Assembly: GCF_008180445.1 (NCBI RefSeq)
Contig: NZ_VTER01000003.1
Coordinates: 186,001 to 250,000 of the forward strand
DNA from: Bacillus_AB infantis_B
GTDB lineage: Bacteria; Bacillota; Bacilli; Bacillales; Cytobacillaceae
Direction of reading: 5' to 3'
Length of the DNA: 64,000 nt
Shown here: positions 17,923 to 27,446 of the stretch, piece after piece
Layout: each line of letters starts with the position of its first letter
Position numbering within the stretch: the first letter of the stretch is position 1
Translations under genes and position numbers: made by a program
The notes under the pieces: model-generated
What the model was told of the DNA's origin: nothing
Database searches by the model: none
Seen by the model: the letters and a program-made list of their open reading frames with translations, nothing else

Positions 17923-18662
17923 AGCTGGATGGCAAGTCGGCGATCGTAACAGGCGCTTCCAGGGGAATTGGCCGCGAAATTGCATTGGAGCTTGCGAGGC
18001 AAGGGGCTAATGTGGCAGTTAACTATTCCGGGAGCGAAGCAAAAGCGAATGAGACTGTTGAAGAAATTAAGGCGCTCGGACGGGACGCTTTTGCTGTAAA
18101 GGCAGATGTGTCTGACAGTGAGGCAGTAACGGCTATGATGAAAGAGACGCTTGAAAGATTCGGAAGCATTGATATTCTTGTCAATAATGCCGGCATCACC
18201 CGTGATAATCTTCTTATGAGAATGAAAGAAGAAGAATGGGATGAAGTCATCAGCATCAATCTCAAAGGTGTCTTCCTTTGCACAAAGGCGGTAACAAGGC
18301 AAATGATGAAGCAGCGCAGCGGCAGGATCATCAATGTATCTTCGATCGTCGGCGTCAGCGGCAACCCTGGACAGGCCAACTATGTTGCCGCAAAGGCAGG
18401 CGTCATCGGCTTGACAAAAACTTCTGCAAAAGAACTGGCTACAAGGGGAATCACCGTCAATGCCATTGCCCCTGGCTTCATCTCGACTGATATGACGGAC
18501 AAGCTTAATGAAGAAGTGAAAGAGCAGATGCTGTCAGGAATCCCGCTCGGACGCCTTGGCGAACCTTCAGATATTGCAAAGGTGGCCTTGTTCCTGGCTT
18601 CAGAGGACAGCCGCTATATGACGGGGCAGACCCTCCATGTTGACGGCGGAATGGTGATGTAG
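17919..18662 (+). CDS. fabG: 3-oxoacyl-ACP reductase
   Basis: This NADPH-dependent short-chain dehydrogenase performs the first reduction in fatty acid elongation. The cofactor motif TGASRGIG is at 11-18, NNAG at 89-92, and the catalytic Ser142, Tyr155 and Lys159 are all present. Length 247 is typical. It is the last gene of the fapR operon, and acpP follows from its own promoter. Confidence 0.97.
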   Translation: MKLDGKSAIVTGASRGIGREIALELARQGANVAVNYSGSEAKANETVEEIKALGRDAFAVKADVSDSEAVTAMMKETLERFGSIDILVNNAGITRDNLLMRMKEEEWDEVISINLKGVFLCTKAVTRQMMKQRSGRIINVSSIVGVSGNPGQANYVAAKAGVIGLTKTSAKELATRGITVNAIAPGFISTDMTDKLNEEVKEQMLSGIPLGRLGEPSDIAKVALFLASEDSRYMTGQTLHVDGGMVM

Positions 18663-18705
18663 AGGCCTCCTCTGCAGACAAAAGAAAAAATTGTGAGGCT
18701 GGACA

Positions 18706-18734
18706 TTTATTAATCAGCAAAAATGCTCTATAAT
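18706..18734 (+). promoter_or_regulatory. Candidate promoter of acpP
   Basis: A perfect TATAAT (18729-18734) lies 17 bases from a weak -35 TTTATT (18706-18711), just upstream of the acpP ribosome binding site. Confidence 0.5.
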
Positions 18735-18756
18735 GTCTTGAGGGGAGGTGACAAGC

Positions 18757-18990
18757 ATGGCAGATGTGTTAGAACGTGTAACAAAGATCATCGTAGATCG
18801 TCTTGGTGTTGAAGAGTCTGAAGTAACATTGGAAGCTTCTTTCAAAGAAAATCTTGGCGCAGATTCCCTGGATGTAGTTGAACTGGTTATGGAACTGGAA
18901 GATGAATTCGATATGGAAATCTCTGACGATGATGCAGAAAAGATCGCAACAGTCGGCGACGCTGTGAATTACATAAAAGCTAATGTGTAA
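18757..18990 (+). CDS. acpP: Acyl carrier protein
   Basis: This 77-residue acidic protein carries growing acyl chains on phosphopantetheine attached to Ser37 of GADSLD. ATG 18757 is chosen because GGAGGTGA ends 6 bases upstream; a GTG at 18748 lies within that site and is not a plausible start. It sits between fabG and rnc as in B. subtilis (there called acpA). Confidence 0.98.
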   Translation: MADVLERVTKIIVDRLGVEESEVTLEASFKENLGADSLDVVELVMELEDEFDMEISDDDAEKIATVGDAVNYIKANV

Positions 18991-19004
18991 TCGTTAGATT
19001 GAGC

Positions 19005-19030
19005 AAAGCTCCGTTTTGAACGGGGCTTTC
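19005..19030 (+). terminator. Terminator after acpP
   Basis: AAAGCTCCGTT pairs with AACGGGGCTTT around a 3-base loop and leads into a short T-rich stretch. The following 189 bases up to rnc hold no supported gene. Confidence 0.75.
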
Positions 19031-19219
19031 TTCTATAAAGGCGGATACAGGGATGATTCACATGCCGGCAGTGCCCGCGCTTCCTGATGAATCGGCCCAT
19101 TGGTCCAAGAGGCTGGAAGCTGCCTGGAATAACCAGGATGCTTTCAGGTTTTTTTGCGTTTTTAAGATTTATTACGTAAACTGATAATGTATGTAAACTA
19201 TTAGCAAGGTGGAGGCAAT

Positions 19220-19999
19220 ATGCGCAAGAACAATAAAGACCAAGAGAAAAAAGCATACCGCGCGGCAGAAATGCAATTCAGGGAGTTCCAGAAGAAAATC
19301 GGGATTTCCTTTGATAATGAAAAGCTGCTGAAGCAGGCTTTTACACATTCATCGTATGTGAATGAGCATCGGAGAAAGCCGTATGAAGATAATGAACGGC
19401 TGGAGTTTTTAGGGGACGCCGTACTTGAACTGACTGTATCCCAGTTTTTATACAAGAAATATCCCATGATGAGCGAAGGAGAGCTGACCAAGCTGAGAGC
19501 GGCAGTTGTATGCGAGCCATCTTTGGTTGCATTCGCCAATGAGCTTGAGTTCGGGAAGCTCGTCCTTCTCGGCAAAGGGGAGGAAATGACAGGCGGAAGA
19601 GAGCGTCCGGCTTTGCTTGCAGATGTGTTCGAGGCATTTATCGGCGCATTATACCTGGAAAAAGGGATAGGGACAGTCATCGATTTTTTAGAACAAACGG
19701 TCTTTCCAAAAATCAATTCGGGTGCTTTTTCTCATGTGATGGATTTCAAGAGCCAGCTTCAGGAGCTCGTCCAGCGTGATGGAGCGGGTTCAATTGAGTA
19801 TAAGATCCTTCAGGAAAAAGGCCCTGCACACAGCAGGGAGTTTGTCTCGCGTGTTTCCTTGTCAGGGAATGAGCTCGGGACCGGGACAGGCAGATCGAAA
19901 AAAGAAGCAGAACAGCACGCGGCCCAGATGGCGCTGGAGATTTTAAAATCCCATTTGCAGAATGACCCAACATCCCAAGAAAATCAACCGAGAAGCTAG
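19220..19999 (+). CDS. rnc: Ribonuclease III
   Basis: RNase III cleaves double-stranded RNA in rRNA maturation and mRNA decay. The catalytic signature NERLEFLGDAVLE (residues 58-70) is complete, with the metal-binding Glu and Asp, and a second DVFEAFIGA motif is present. A double-stranded RNA-binding domain occupies roughly 175-246. Length 259 is close to Bacillus RncS. The ATG follows AGGTGGAGG. The smc ribosome binding site overlaps its stop codon. Confidence 0.97.
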   Translation: MRKNNKDQEKKAYRAAEMQFREFQKKIGISFDNEKLLKQAFTHSSYVNEHRRKPYEDNERLEFLGDAVLELTVSQFLYKKYPMMSEGELTKLRAAVVCEPSLVAFANELEFGKLVLLGKGEEMTGGRERPALLADVFEAFIGALYLEKGIGTVIDFLEQTVFPKINSGAFSHVMDFKSQLQELVQRDGAGSIEYKILQEKGPAHSREFVSRVSLSGNELGTGTGRSKKEAEQHAAQMALEILKSHLQNDPTSQENQPRS

Positions 20000-20012
20000 G
20001 AGGGATATATCA

Positions 20013-23000
20013 GTGTTTCTGAAACGGCTAGATATTGCAGGCTTTAAATCCTTCGCCGAGAAGTCCTCTGTCGATTTTGTCCCAGGCGTGACAGCTGTTG
20101 TCGGCCCGAATGGGAGCGGTAAAAGCAATATTACAGACTCCATCCGCTGGGTGCTTGGCGAGCAGTCCGCAAAGTCCCTGAGGGGATCGAAAATGGAGGA
20201 TATCATCTTTGCCGGGAGCGACAGCAGGAAATCGCTAAACTTTGCGGAGGTGACCCTGACCCTTGATAACGAAGACCAGTTCCTCCCGCTTGATTATAAT
20301 GAAGTGAGTGTCACGAGGAGGGTCTACCGCTCAGGGGACAGTGAATTTTATATAAACAGCCAATCATGCCGCCTGAAGGATATTATCGATCTGTTCATGG
20401 ATTCAGGCCTTGGGCGGGAGGCATTCTCCATTATAAGCCAGGGCAAGGTAGAAGAAATCTTAAACAGCAAGGCTGAGGACCGGAGAAGCATTTTTGAAGA
20501 AGCGGCCGGGGTCCTGAAATATAAAACAAGGAAGAAAAAGGCGGAGGCCAAGCTTCTTGAAACCCAGGAAAACCTGAACCGGGTGAATGATATCGTCTAT
20601 GAGCTCGAAAGCCAGGTGGAGCCTCTGAAGATCCAGTCTTCCATCGCCAAGGACTTTCTGCAGCAAAAAGAAGAGCTGGAAAAAATCGAAGTCGCCCTTA
20701 CAGCCTTTGAAATTGAGGACCTTCACGGAAAATGGGAGGCTCTTTCCGCCGTGCTTGAAAAGCTGAAAAAGGAAGAAGAAGCTTTGGGCGGTGCGATCGG
20801 GGAAAAGGAAGCTGAAATCGAAGTGGCAAGGGCAGGCATTTCAGACCTTGATGAGTCCATCAATGATCTGCAGGGTGTGCTGCTTCATGCCAGCGAGGAG
20901 CTGGAAAAGCTCGAGGGCAGGAAAGAGGTCCTCAAAGAACGGAAGAAAAATGCTTCCCATAATAAAGAACAGCTGAAGAGAAATATAGAAGAGCTTGGGG
21001 CAAAGGAAGCTTCTCTTAAAGAAAGAAAAGCCATGCAGCAGGAGATTGCCGATGTTCTTCAGAAAGAGGCAGCTGAGCTTCAGAAAAAGCTGAGAGAAAA
21101 ACAGGCTGAGCTGAAGCTTTATAGTGAAAATACAGAAGAAAAAATCGACTCTCTCAAGAGTGATTATATTGAATTGCTGAACAGGCAGGCTGCTTTTAAA
21201 AATGAATTTCAATATATCGGCCAGCAGCTGGCCCAGCAGGGAGCAAGATCAACCCGGCTAGAGTCAGACAATGAAAAGTTTCTTTCGGAACGGAAGCAGA
21301 TAGAAGATCAAAAGAAAGAAATCATCGGCAGGCTTGAACAGATACAAGGTGAGCTTGAGGAACAGGTCGGCGTTTTCAAGAATGAGCAGGCCAAGACCGA
21401 ATCTTTGAAAACGAACTATCAGAAGCAGGAAACGACTCTTTACCAGGCATATCAGTATCTTCAGCAGGCCAAGTCCCGCAAAGATATGCTGGAAGAGCTG
21501 GAGGAGGACTATTCCGGCTTCTTCCAGGGAGTCAAAGAAGTGCTGAAGGCAAGGGGCGGCGCACTTAAGGGCATCGAAGGCGCGATTGCTGAGCTGATTG
21601 CGGTGCCGAAGCAGTATGAGACTGCGATTGAAACCGCTCTTGGCGGTGCAATGCAGCATGTTGTGGTAGCGAACGAAGAGAATGGCCGCAGCGCCATCCA
21701 GTTCCTGAAGAAGCATTCATACGGCCGGGCGACCTTCCTGCCTCTGAATGTCATTAAAGGAAAGTCGCTGTCACAGGGCCAGCTGCAATCGCTAAAGCTG
21801 CATCCTTCCTTTATCGGTGCTGCCGCTGACCTGGTATCTTTTGATTCAAAGTATGAGGAGGTCATCAAAAACCTTCTCGGCAATGTCATAGTTTCAAAGG
21901 ATCTAAAGGGAGCCAATGAAATGGCAAAGATCCTTAATTACAGAAGCCGTTTTGTCACAATGGAAGGCGATGTTGTAAACCCGGGCGGCAGCATGACAGG
22001 CGGTGCCGTCAAGCAGAAATCCTCTTCTTTGCTCAGCCGGAAGACAGAGCTTGAGGAGCTGAAAGAGCGGTTGGCTGAAATGGATTCCAAGACGCAGCTG
22101 CTGGAAGAGCAGGTGAAAAGGGTCAAGGGAGACATAAACAAGCAGGAAGAGCTGATTGAAAACCTGCGCAGATCAGGGGAAGAACTGAGGCTGAAGGAGA
22201 ACTCCCTGAAGGGCGATCTCCGGGAAGTGGAAATGGCTGAGAAGAACATAAATGAACGCCTTTCCTTGTATGATATGGACAAGTCGCAATCTGCCGAAGA
22301 GTCCCATAAGCTTTCAGCCAGGAAATCTGAACTTGAGCTTGAGCTTGAGAAGATGCAAAAAAGCATCACAGGCCTGGAAGAAGAAATCGAGGTGCTCACA
22401 CAGCAGAAAAACACTAGGATGACCTCCAAGGAAACGCTCATGGACATGATCGGCGAGCTTAAGATTACGCTGGCATCCAAAAACGAACAGCTGAACTTCG
22501 CTAAAGATACTTTCGCATCCATTGAGGCGGAGCTGGCGGAAACATCCGAGAAGCTTCAGACCTTCAAGGAAGATTTGTCACTGCTGTCATCAGAGCTGAC
22601 CAGCAGCTCTTCAGGAGAAGAAGTGCTCGAGGAAGCCGCAAGGAAGAAGCTGAAAGATAAGCAGGAAGCCATCGACTTGATTTCTTCCAGGAAAGAGGAG
22701 CGCCTTAAGCTCCAGGAAACACTTGAAGACCTGGAGCTTTCAGCCAAGGAGCTTCGCCGCCTTCATAAGGGAATGACGGAGAGCATGAAGGATGAGGAAG
22801 TCCGGCTGAACAGGCTGGATGTAGAACTGGATAACCGCCTTGCCCATCTAAGGGAAGAATATCTGCTTACCTTTGAAGCCGCAAAGGAAGAGTACCCGCT
22901 CCACATCCCTGCCGAGGAAGCGCGGAAAAAGGTTAAGCTCATCAAGTTGTCGATTGAGGAGCTTGGGACAGTGAACCTTGGATCGATCGAGGAATATGAA

Positions 23001-23579
23001 CGCGTATCAGAGCGCTATGAATTCCTTTTGGCCCAGAAGAATGATCTGCAGGAAGCGAAGGACACTCTCTTCCAGGTAATTGATGAAATGGATGAAGAAA
23101 TGAAAAAAAGATTCAGGCAGACATTTGAAGGCATCAGATTCCATTTTGAATCTGTCTTCCAGGCCCTGTTTGGCGGAGGCAGGGCAGATCTAAAGCTGAC
23201 ACAGCCTGACGATCTGCTTAATACAGGCGTTGATATCGTCGCCCAGCCGCCAGGCAAGAAGCTGCAGAATCTGGGGCTCTTATCAGGCGGGGAGAGGGCG
23301 CTCACGGCAATCGCGCTGCTATTCTCAATCCTGAAGGTGCGCCCCGTACCGTTCTGCATCCTTGATGAAGTGGAGGCTGCGCTCGATGAAGCCAACGTCC
23401 AGCGCTTTAGCCAATATTTGAAGAGATACAGTGAGGAAACACAGTTTATCGTCATCACCCACCGCAAAGGGACGATGGAAGAAGCGGACGTCCTGTATGG
23501 TGTAACGATGCAGGAATCCGGTGTTTCAAAGCTTGTCTCAGTCAGACTTGAAGAAACCCGGGAGCTTGTCCCGCAATAG
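20013..23579 (+). CDS. smc: Chromosome partition protein SMC
   Basis: SMC forms the condensin-like complex with ScpA and ScpB that organises and segregates the chromosome. The 1188-residue protein has the head Walker A GPNGSGKSN (31-39), long coiled coils, a hinge around 500-680 (GGALKGIEGAIAELI onward), the ABC signature LSGGERALTA and Walker B FCILDEVEAALDEAN. The start is placed at GTG 20013, with AGGAGGGA (19998-20005) overlapping the rnc stop, giving MFLKRLDIAGFKSF like relatives; an ATG at 19962 lies within rnc. Confidence 0.97.
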   Translation: MFLKRLDIAGFKSFAEKSSVDFVPGVTAVVGPNGSGKSNITDSIRWVLGEQSAKSLRGSKMEDIIFAGSDSRKSLNFAEVTLTLDNEDQFLPLDYNEVSVTRRVYRSGDSEFYINSQSCRLKDIIDLFMDSGLGREAFSIISQGKVEEILNSKAEDRRSIFEEAAGVLKYKTRKKKAEAKLLETQENLNRVNDIVYELESQVEPLKIQSSIAKDFLQQKEELEKIEVALTAFEIEDLHGKWEALSAVLEKLKKEEEALGGAIGEKEAEIEVARAGISDLDESINDLQGVLLHASEELEKLEGRKEVLKERKKNASHNKEQLKRNIEELGAKEASLKERKAMQQEIADVLQKEAAELQKKLREKQAELKLYSENTEEKIDSLKSDYIELLNRQAAFKNEFQYIGQQLAQQGARSTRLESDNEKFLSERKQIEDQKKEIIGRLEQIQGELEEQVGVFKNEQAKTESLKTNYQKQETTLYQAYQYLQQAKSRKDMLEELEEDYSGFFQGVKEVLKARGGALKGIEGAIAELIAVPKQYETAIETALGGAMQHVVVANEENGRSAIQFLKKHSYGRATFLPLNVIKGKSLSQGQLQSLKLHPSFIGAAADLVSFDSKYEEVIKNLLGNVIVSKDLKGANEMAKILNYRSRFVTMEGDVVNPGGSMTGGAVKQKSSSLLSRKTELEELKERLAEMDSKTQLLEEQVKRVKGDINKQEELIENLRRSGEELRLKENSLKGDLREVEMAEKNINERLSLYDMDKSQSAEESHKLSARKSELELELEKMQKSITGLEEEIEVLTQQKNTRMTSKETLMDMIGELKITLASKNEQLNFAKDTFASIEAELAETSEKLQTFKEDLSLLSSELTSSSSGEEVLEEAARKKLKDKQEAIDLISSRKEERLKLQETLEDLELSAKELRRLHKGMTESMKDEEVRLNRLDVELDNRLAHLREEYLLTFEAAKEEYPLHIPAEEARKKVKLIKLSIEELGTVNLGSIEEYERVSERYEFLLAQKNDLQEAKDTLFQVIDEMDEEMKKRFRQTFEGIRFHFESVFQALFGGGRADLKLTQPDDLLNTGVDIVAQPPGKKLQNLGLLSGGERALTAIALLFSILKVRPVPFCILDEVEAALDEANVQRFSQYLKRYSEETQFIVITHRKGTMEEADVLYGVTMQESGVSKLVSVRLEETRELVPQ

Positions 23580-23659
23580 ACAGGCAGGAGGCTGCCGGAA
23601 AAGGGGTGCCCGCTCTTTTTCCGGCGATACATACAGATGAATGAGAAGGAAGTGAACAG

Positions 23660-24649
23660 ATGAGTTTCTTTAAAAAACTGAAAGATAAAATTACGAAGCA
23701 AACCGATACAGTGACAGAAAAATTCAAGGATGGCCTGACAAAAACGAGGGATAATTTTTCCGGCAAGGTCAATGATCTTGTAGCGAGGTACAGGAAGGTT
23801 GATGAGGACTTCTTCGAAGAGCTTGAGGAAATCCTCATTCAGGCCGACGTAGGCTTCGACACGGTCATGGAGCTTGTTGAAGAGCTGAGAATGGAAGTGA
23901 AGCGCAAAAACATCCAGGACCCGCAAGGCGTGCAAAGCATCATTTCCGAGAAGCTGGTTGAAATATATGAGGGAAGCGGGGAAGCATCTTCCGCTTTGAA
24001 TATCCAGGAAGGCGACCTGACAGTCATCCTGTTCGTCGGTGTCAACGGGGTCGGCAAGACAACCTCCATCGGCAAGCTGGCACATAAGTTCAAGCAGGAA
24101 GGAAAAACCGTTCTCATGGCTGCAGGGGATACCTTCCGGGCCGGGGCAATCGAGCAGCTTGAAGTATGGGGAGACCGTGTCGGCGTCGACGTCATCAAGC
24201 AGGCAGAAGGATCTGATCCGGCAGCTGTTATGTTTGATGCCGTCAGGGCGGCAAAGTCAAGGAATGCAGATATCCTTCTTTGTGACACCGCAGGGCGGCT
24301 GCAGAACAAGGTCAACCTGATGAAAGAGCTTGAGAAAGTCAAGCGGGTAATCGAAAGGGAAATCCCCGGCGCCCCGCATGAAGTATTGCTCGCCCTCGAT
24401 GCAACAACAGGCCAGAATGCCATGATCCAGGCAAAAACCTTCAAGGAAGCAACAGATGTGAGCGGAATCGTCCTGACAAAGCTTGATGGCACCGCAAAAG
24501 GCGGCATCGTCCTGGCCATCCGCAAGGAACTCGACATCCCCGTCAAATTCGTCGGCCTCGGAGAAAAAATGGACGACCTGCAGGAATTCGACGCAGAACG
24601 CTATGTCTACGGCCTATTCGCTGACATGGTCGAGAATGCGGAAGAGTAA
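23660..24649 (+). CDS. ftsY: Signal recognition particle receptor FtsY
   Basis: FtsY is the membrane-associated SRP receptor GTPase that delivers ribosomes to the Sec translocon. The N domain (about 40-110) is followed by the G domain with GVNGVGKTT (127-135), DTAGRLQNK and TKLDGTAKGG. Length 329 is normal and the short A region is typical of Gram-positives. It ends the conserved block; ylxM-ffh, which normally follow, are not found in this window. Confidence 0.97.
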   Translation: MSFFKKLKDKITKQTDTVTEKFKDGLTKTRDNFSGKVNDLVARYRKVDEDFFEELEEILIQADVGFDTVMELVEELRMEVKRKNIQDPQGVQSIISEKLVEIYEGSGEASSALNIQEGDLTVILFVGVNGVGKTTSIGKLAHKFKQEGKTVLMAAGDTFRAGAIEQLEVWGDRVGVDVIKQAEGSDPAAVMFDAVRAAKSRNADILLCDTAGRLQNKVNLMKELEKVKRVIEREIPGAPHEVLLALDATTGQNAMIQAKTFKEATDVSGIVLTKLDGTAKGGIVLAIRKELDIPVKFVGLGEKMDDLQEFDAERYVYGLFADMVENAEE

Positions 24650-24662
24650 ATAATAAGAGATC

Positions 24663-24687
24663 AGCAGCTGCAAAGGCAGCTGCTTTT
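24663..24687 (+). terminator. Terminator after ftsY
   Basis: A 9-bp stem, AGCAGCTGC with GCAGCTGCT, has an AAAG loop and is followed by TTT. Transcription probably ends here instead of continuing into ylxM-ffh. Confidence 0.8.
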
Positions 24688-25228
24688 CAGTTTGGAGAAA
24701 AAGGTAGCATTAAAAGTTTTTTTGCTACCCTTTGCCTTTTATTTAGTAAGAAAGAACTTGCTGCAAAATTAATTTGAAACCCGTTGATTGGAGTGGAAGG
24801 CACGAAGACTCCTGGAGCGACCGAGCATAGGTCATAACATATAACGGGTGGGATTCCCGTCGAGAAAGAACTAGCCATTCACTTGTAGCGAGTCTTGGAG
24901 GGCAAGTGGCAACACTTTGCCTTTAAGCGTAGACAGCGAGGTAATGGGCCGTAAGCCGTATGGTTGAAGGGATTGAGCTCCGAAATTCGTGCACAATTGG
25001 AAGGCCGATGTGTTCAGGAGTACAGAAGGCAACACCGTCTGTTTCGATAAAGGCAAGAAACAAACGGCTTCCCGCAAGTGATAACAAAGCAAGGGCTGTC
25101 AAATGCTTAAAGGAAGTCGGATAGCCTCATAGTACCAATGAAGTCGGGTAACTCTGACGGAGGGAAGGCGGCTACCTGTCATTGCCCTTGAAAGGGAAAC
25201 ATTAACTGCACACAGAGGTAGATAAATA

Positions 25229-26529
25229 ATGGAAACGAAACTAACAAGGATAGCGGAACTAGCCAAACTGAATCCAGACTTGGTCTTTACGTCCCTGGCA
25301 CATCTTCTTAACGAAGACTTTCTCAAACAGTGTCATCATGAACTGCCTTCAGGAAAAGCCACAGGGATAAATGACGTGACCAAAGAGAAATACGGAGAAG
25401 AGCTGGGCAAGAATATCCAAGGACTAGTGGAACGTTTAAAGCGGCAGGCCTATCGGCCTGTACCAGTAAAACGTACTTACATCAACAAGCCGGGTACGAA
25501 GAAGAAAAGACCGTTAGGTCTGCCTGACCACGAGGACAAAATCGTCCAACGCGCGGTGACAAAGATTCTTAATGCCATCTATGAAAATGACTTCCTTGAT
25601 TCATCATTTGGATTTCGTCCGAACAGGAGCTGTCATGACGCATTAAAGATTCTGAACGTCTATATTGAAGGACGATACACCAACTATATCGTAGATGCCG
25701 ACATTAAAGGTTTCTTTGATAATGTTGACCATGGATGGATGATGAAATTCCTGCAGCACCGCATCAACGATGCGAGCCTNCTTAGAATTATTGCCAGATT
25801 CCTCAAAGGAGGATACATGGAGGAGGGCGAATACTTTGATTCGGATAAAGGCACCCCACAGGGAGGTGTCATTTCACCTATTCTGGCCAACGTGTATCTT
25901 CACTACGTCTTGGACCTCTGGTTCGAAAAGACTGTGAGGAAACAATGCAAAGGACAGGCTTATATTGTTAGGTATGCGGACGATTTCGTGTGCTGCTTCC
26001 AGCTTAAAAGTGATGCGGAAGCCTTCTATCTAGCTCTACTCAAACGACTGGATAAGTTCAATCTCGAAGTGGCTCAAGATAAGACGAAAATCATTCCTTT
26101 TGGAAGGTTCGCAGAAAGAGACTGTAAACGAAATGGTCAGGGGAAGCCGCCTACGTTCGACTTTCTTGGGTTCACTCATTACTGTAGTGAAAGCAAGAAA
26201 GGAAAGTTCAGAGTGAAGCGCAAAACCAGCCGCAAGAAGCTGAATGCCAAACTAAAGCAACACAAAGAATGGCTTAAAATCCACCGGACCACGAATATAA
26301 GAGATATTATGGGTAGAATATCCAGGTCTCTTATCGGCTACTACAACTACTACTGNACTTCCTGGATAGAATCCGGAAACTACTCTTTAAGTGGATGAAT
26401 CGGAGAAGCCAAAGGAAGTCTTTCAGCTGGGAGAAATTTAAATTATTCCTTGAAAAGTACCCTTTGCCTAAGCCGAGGATAAAAGTGAATATCTATAAAC
26501 TAAGAGATGACATTGGTTATAGTCTGTGA
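25229..26529 (+). pseudogene. Group II intron-encoded reverse transcriptase/maturase, frameshifted at an undetermined base
   Basis: The frame from ATG 25229 encodes reverse transcriptase blocks: KKRPLGLPDHEDKIVQRAV, FGFRPNRSCHDAL, the GTPQGGVISP block and the active site YADD. The maturase X domain begins LIGYYNYY. The frame then meets N at 26356 (codon TGN) and stops at 26398, while the remaining X domain (FLDRIRKLLFKWMNRR to NIYKLRDDIGYSL) continues in another frame to the stop at 26527-26529. A short stretch is missing around the N. A second N at 25780 is the third base of CTN and is silent (Leu). The break may be real inactivation or a sequencing gap. Confidence 0.85.
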
Positions 26530-26542
26530 AGGATGATAGGAA

Positions 26543-26575
26543 GAGCCGTGTGCGGTAATACTGCACGCACGGTTC
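26543..26575 (+). ncRNA. Group II intron domain V
   Basis: The hairpin starts GAGCCGTG and ends CACGGTTC around a GTAA-like loop, with the catalytic AGC triad in the lower stem. This is the most conserved group II element. Domain VI follows (about 26580-26630), with GAGTGAG-type pairing to CTTACTC. Confidence 0.85.
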
Positions 26576-26810
26576 TGTGAGGAGTGAGGAGCACTGCAGG
26601 GAAAACTGAATGTGCTCCCGCTTACTCGACCGGGATCACAGCGAAAATGTTGAGACCCCACAGCGCGCAGCGCGAGGAGGCTCAACTTCGCCCCGCGGAA
26701 AGCGAAGTGCCTGCAACGCAAATCAACAGCCCCCTTTAACAACATTAACTCTTCTAAAAAATCTTTCTGTTTTCTTTAAGTGAAAGCTGCCCAAAAAATT
26801 ATAAAAACCC

Positions 26811-26942
26811 TGTTGATTGGAGTGCAAGGCACGCAGACTCCTGCGGGAAATAGCGGCAGGGCTGAGACCCCGCAGCGCGTAAGCGTGAGGAGGCTCAGCG
26901 CCGCCCCGCGGAAAGCGAAGTGCCTGCAACGCAAATCAACAG
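26811..26942. repeat. Intergenic repeat copy B1 (type B)
   Basis: Ends TGTTGATT and AATCAACA are inverted. The inner sequence differs from type A: it has GGCACGCAGACTCCTG and a GGGCTGAGACCCCGC core. Its IBS2-equivalent GCACGCA has one mismatch to the intron EBS2. Confidence 0.9.
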
Positions 26943-27022
26943 CCCCCTTCAACAACAAGAACCTTCTAAAAAATCTTCCTGTTTTCTTTAAGTGAAAGCT
27001 GCCCAAAAAATTATAAAAACCG

Positions 27023-27153
27023 GTTAATTAGAGTGGAAGGCACGAAGACTCCTGCGGGATCACAGCGAAAATGTTGAGACCCCACAGCGCGCAGCGCGAG
27101 GAGGCTCAACTTCGCCCCGCGGAAAGCGAAGTGTCTGCAACGCAAATCAACAG
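27023..27153. repeat. Intergenic repeat copy A1 (type A, unoccupied)
   Basis: Nearly identical to the rejoined copy A0 and carries the complete intron target GCACGAAGACTCCTG followed by CGGG. The flanking AAGCTGCCC spacer is also repeated. Confidence 0.9.
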
Positions 27154-27234
27154 CCCCCTTTAACAACATTAACTCTTCTAAAAAATCTTTCTGTTTTCTT
27201 TAAGTGAAAGCTGCCCAAAAAATTATAAAAACCC

Positions 27235-27366
27235 TGTTGATTGGAGTGCAAGGCACGCAGACTCCTGCGGGAAATAGCGGCCGGGCTGAGACCCCGCAGC
27301 GCGTAAGCGTGAGGAGGCTCAGCGCCGCCCCGCGGAAAGCGAAGTGCCTGCAACGCAAATCAACAG
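27235..27366. repeat. Intergenic repeat copy B2 (type B)
   Basis: Almost identical to B1, about 424 bases downstream, showing that the whole A-B unit is tandemly duplicated. Confidence 0.9.
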
Positions 27367-27446
27367 CCCCCTTCAACAACAAGAACTCTTCTAAAAATTC
27401 TTCCTGTTTTACTAAAATGAAAGCTGCCCAAAAATTATAAAAACCG

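Larger units (their letters stand above)
24815..26630 (+). mobile_element. Group II intron (1.8 kb) with intron-encoded reverse transcriptase
   Basis: The boundaries are fixed by comparison with uninterrupted repeat copies: sequence leaves the repeat after ACTCCTG (24814) and returns at CGGG (26631). The intron begins GAGCG, one mismatch from the GUGYG consensus, and ends in AC, fitting the AY rule. EBS1 CAGGAGT (25015-25021) is a perfect complement of IBS1 ACTCCTG (24808-24814). EBS2 TTCGTGC (24986-24992) is a perfect complement of IBS2 GCACGAA (24800-24806). Domain V and a domain VI-like stem lie near the 3' end. Use of both EBS1 and EBS2 argues against class C. No HNH endonuclease domain is seen. 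Confidence 0.92.
24783..26728. repeat. Intergenic repeat copy A0 (type A), split by the group II intron
   Basis: The left half (24783-24814) and right half (26631-26728) join without loss or duplication to give a type A repeat the same as copy A1. Repeat ends GTTGATT and AATCAAC form an inverted repeat, and GGCAC/GTGCC and CCTGCGGG/CCCGCGG extend it, so the element is an imperfect palindrome of about 130 bp. Confidence 0.9.

Noticed and set aside
21938..22522. 194-codon Ser-rich minus-strand frame opposite smc
   Set aside because: Composition is the expected antisense of a coiled coil rich in Glu, Lys and Leu; no start signal.
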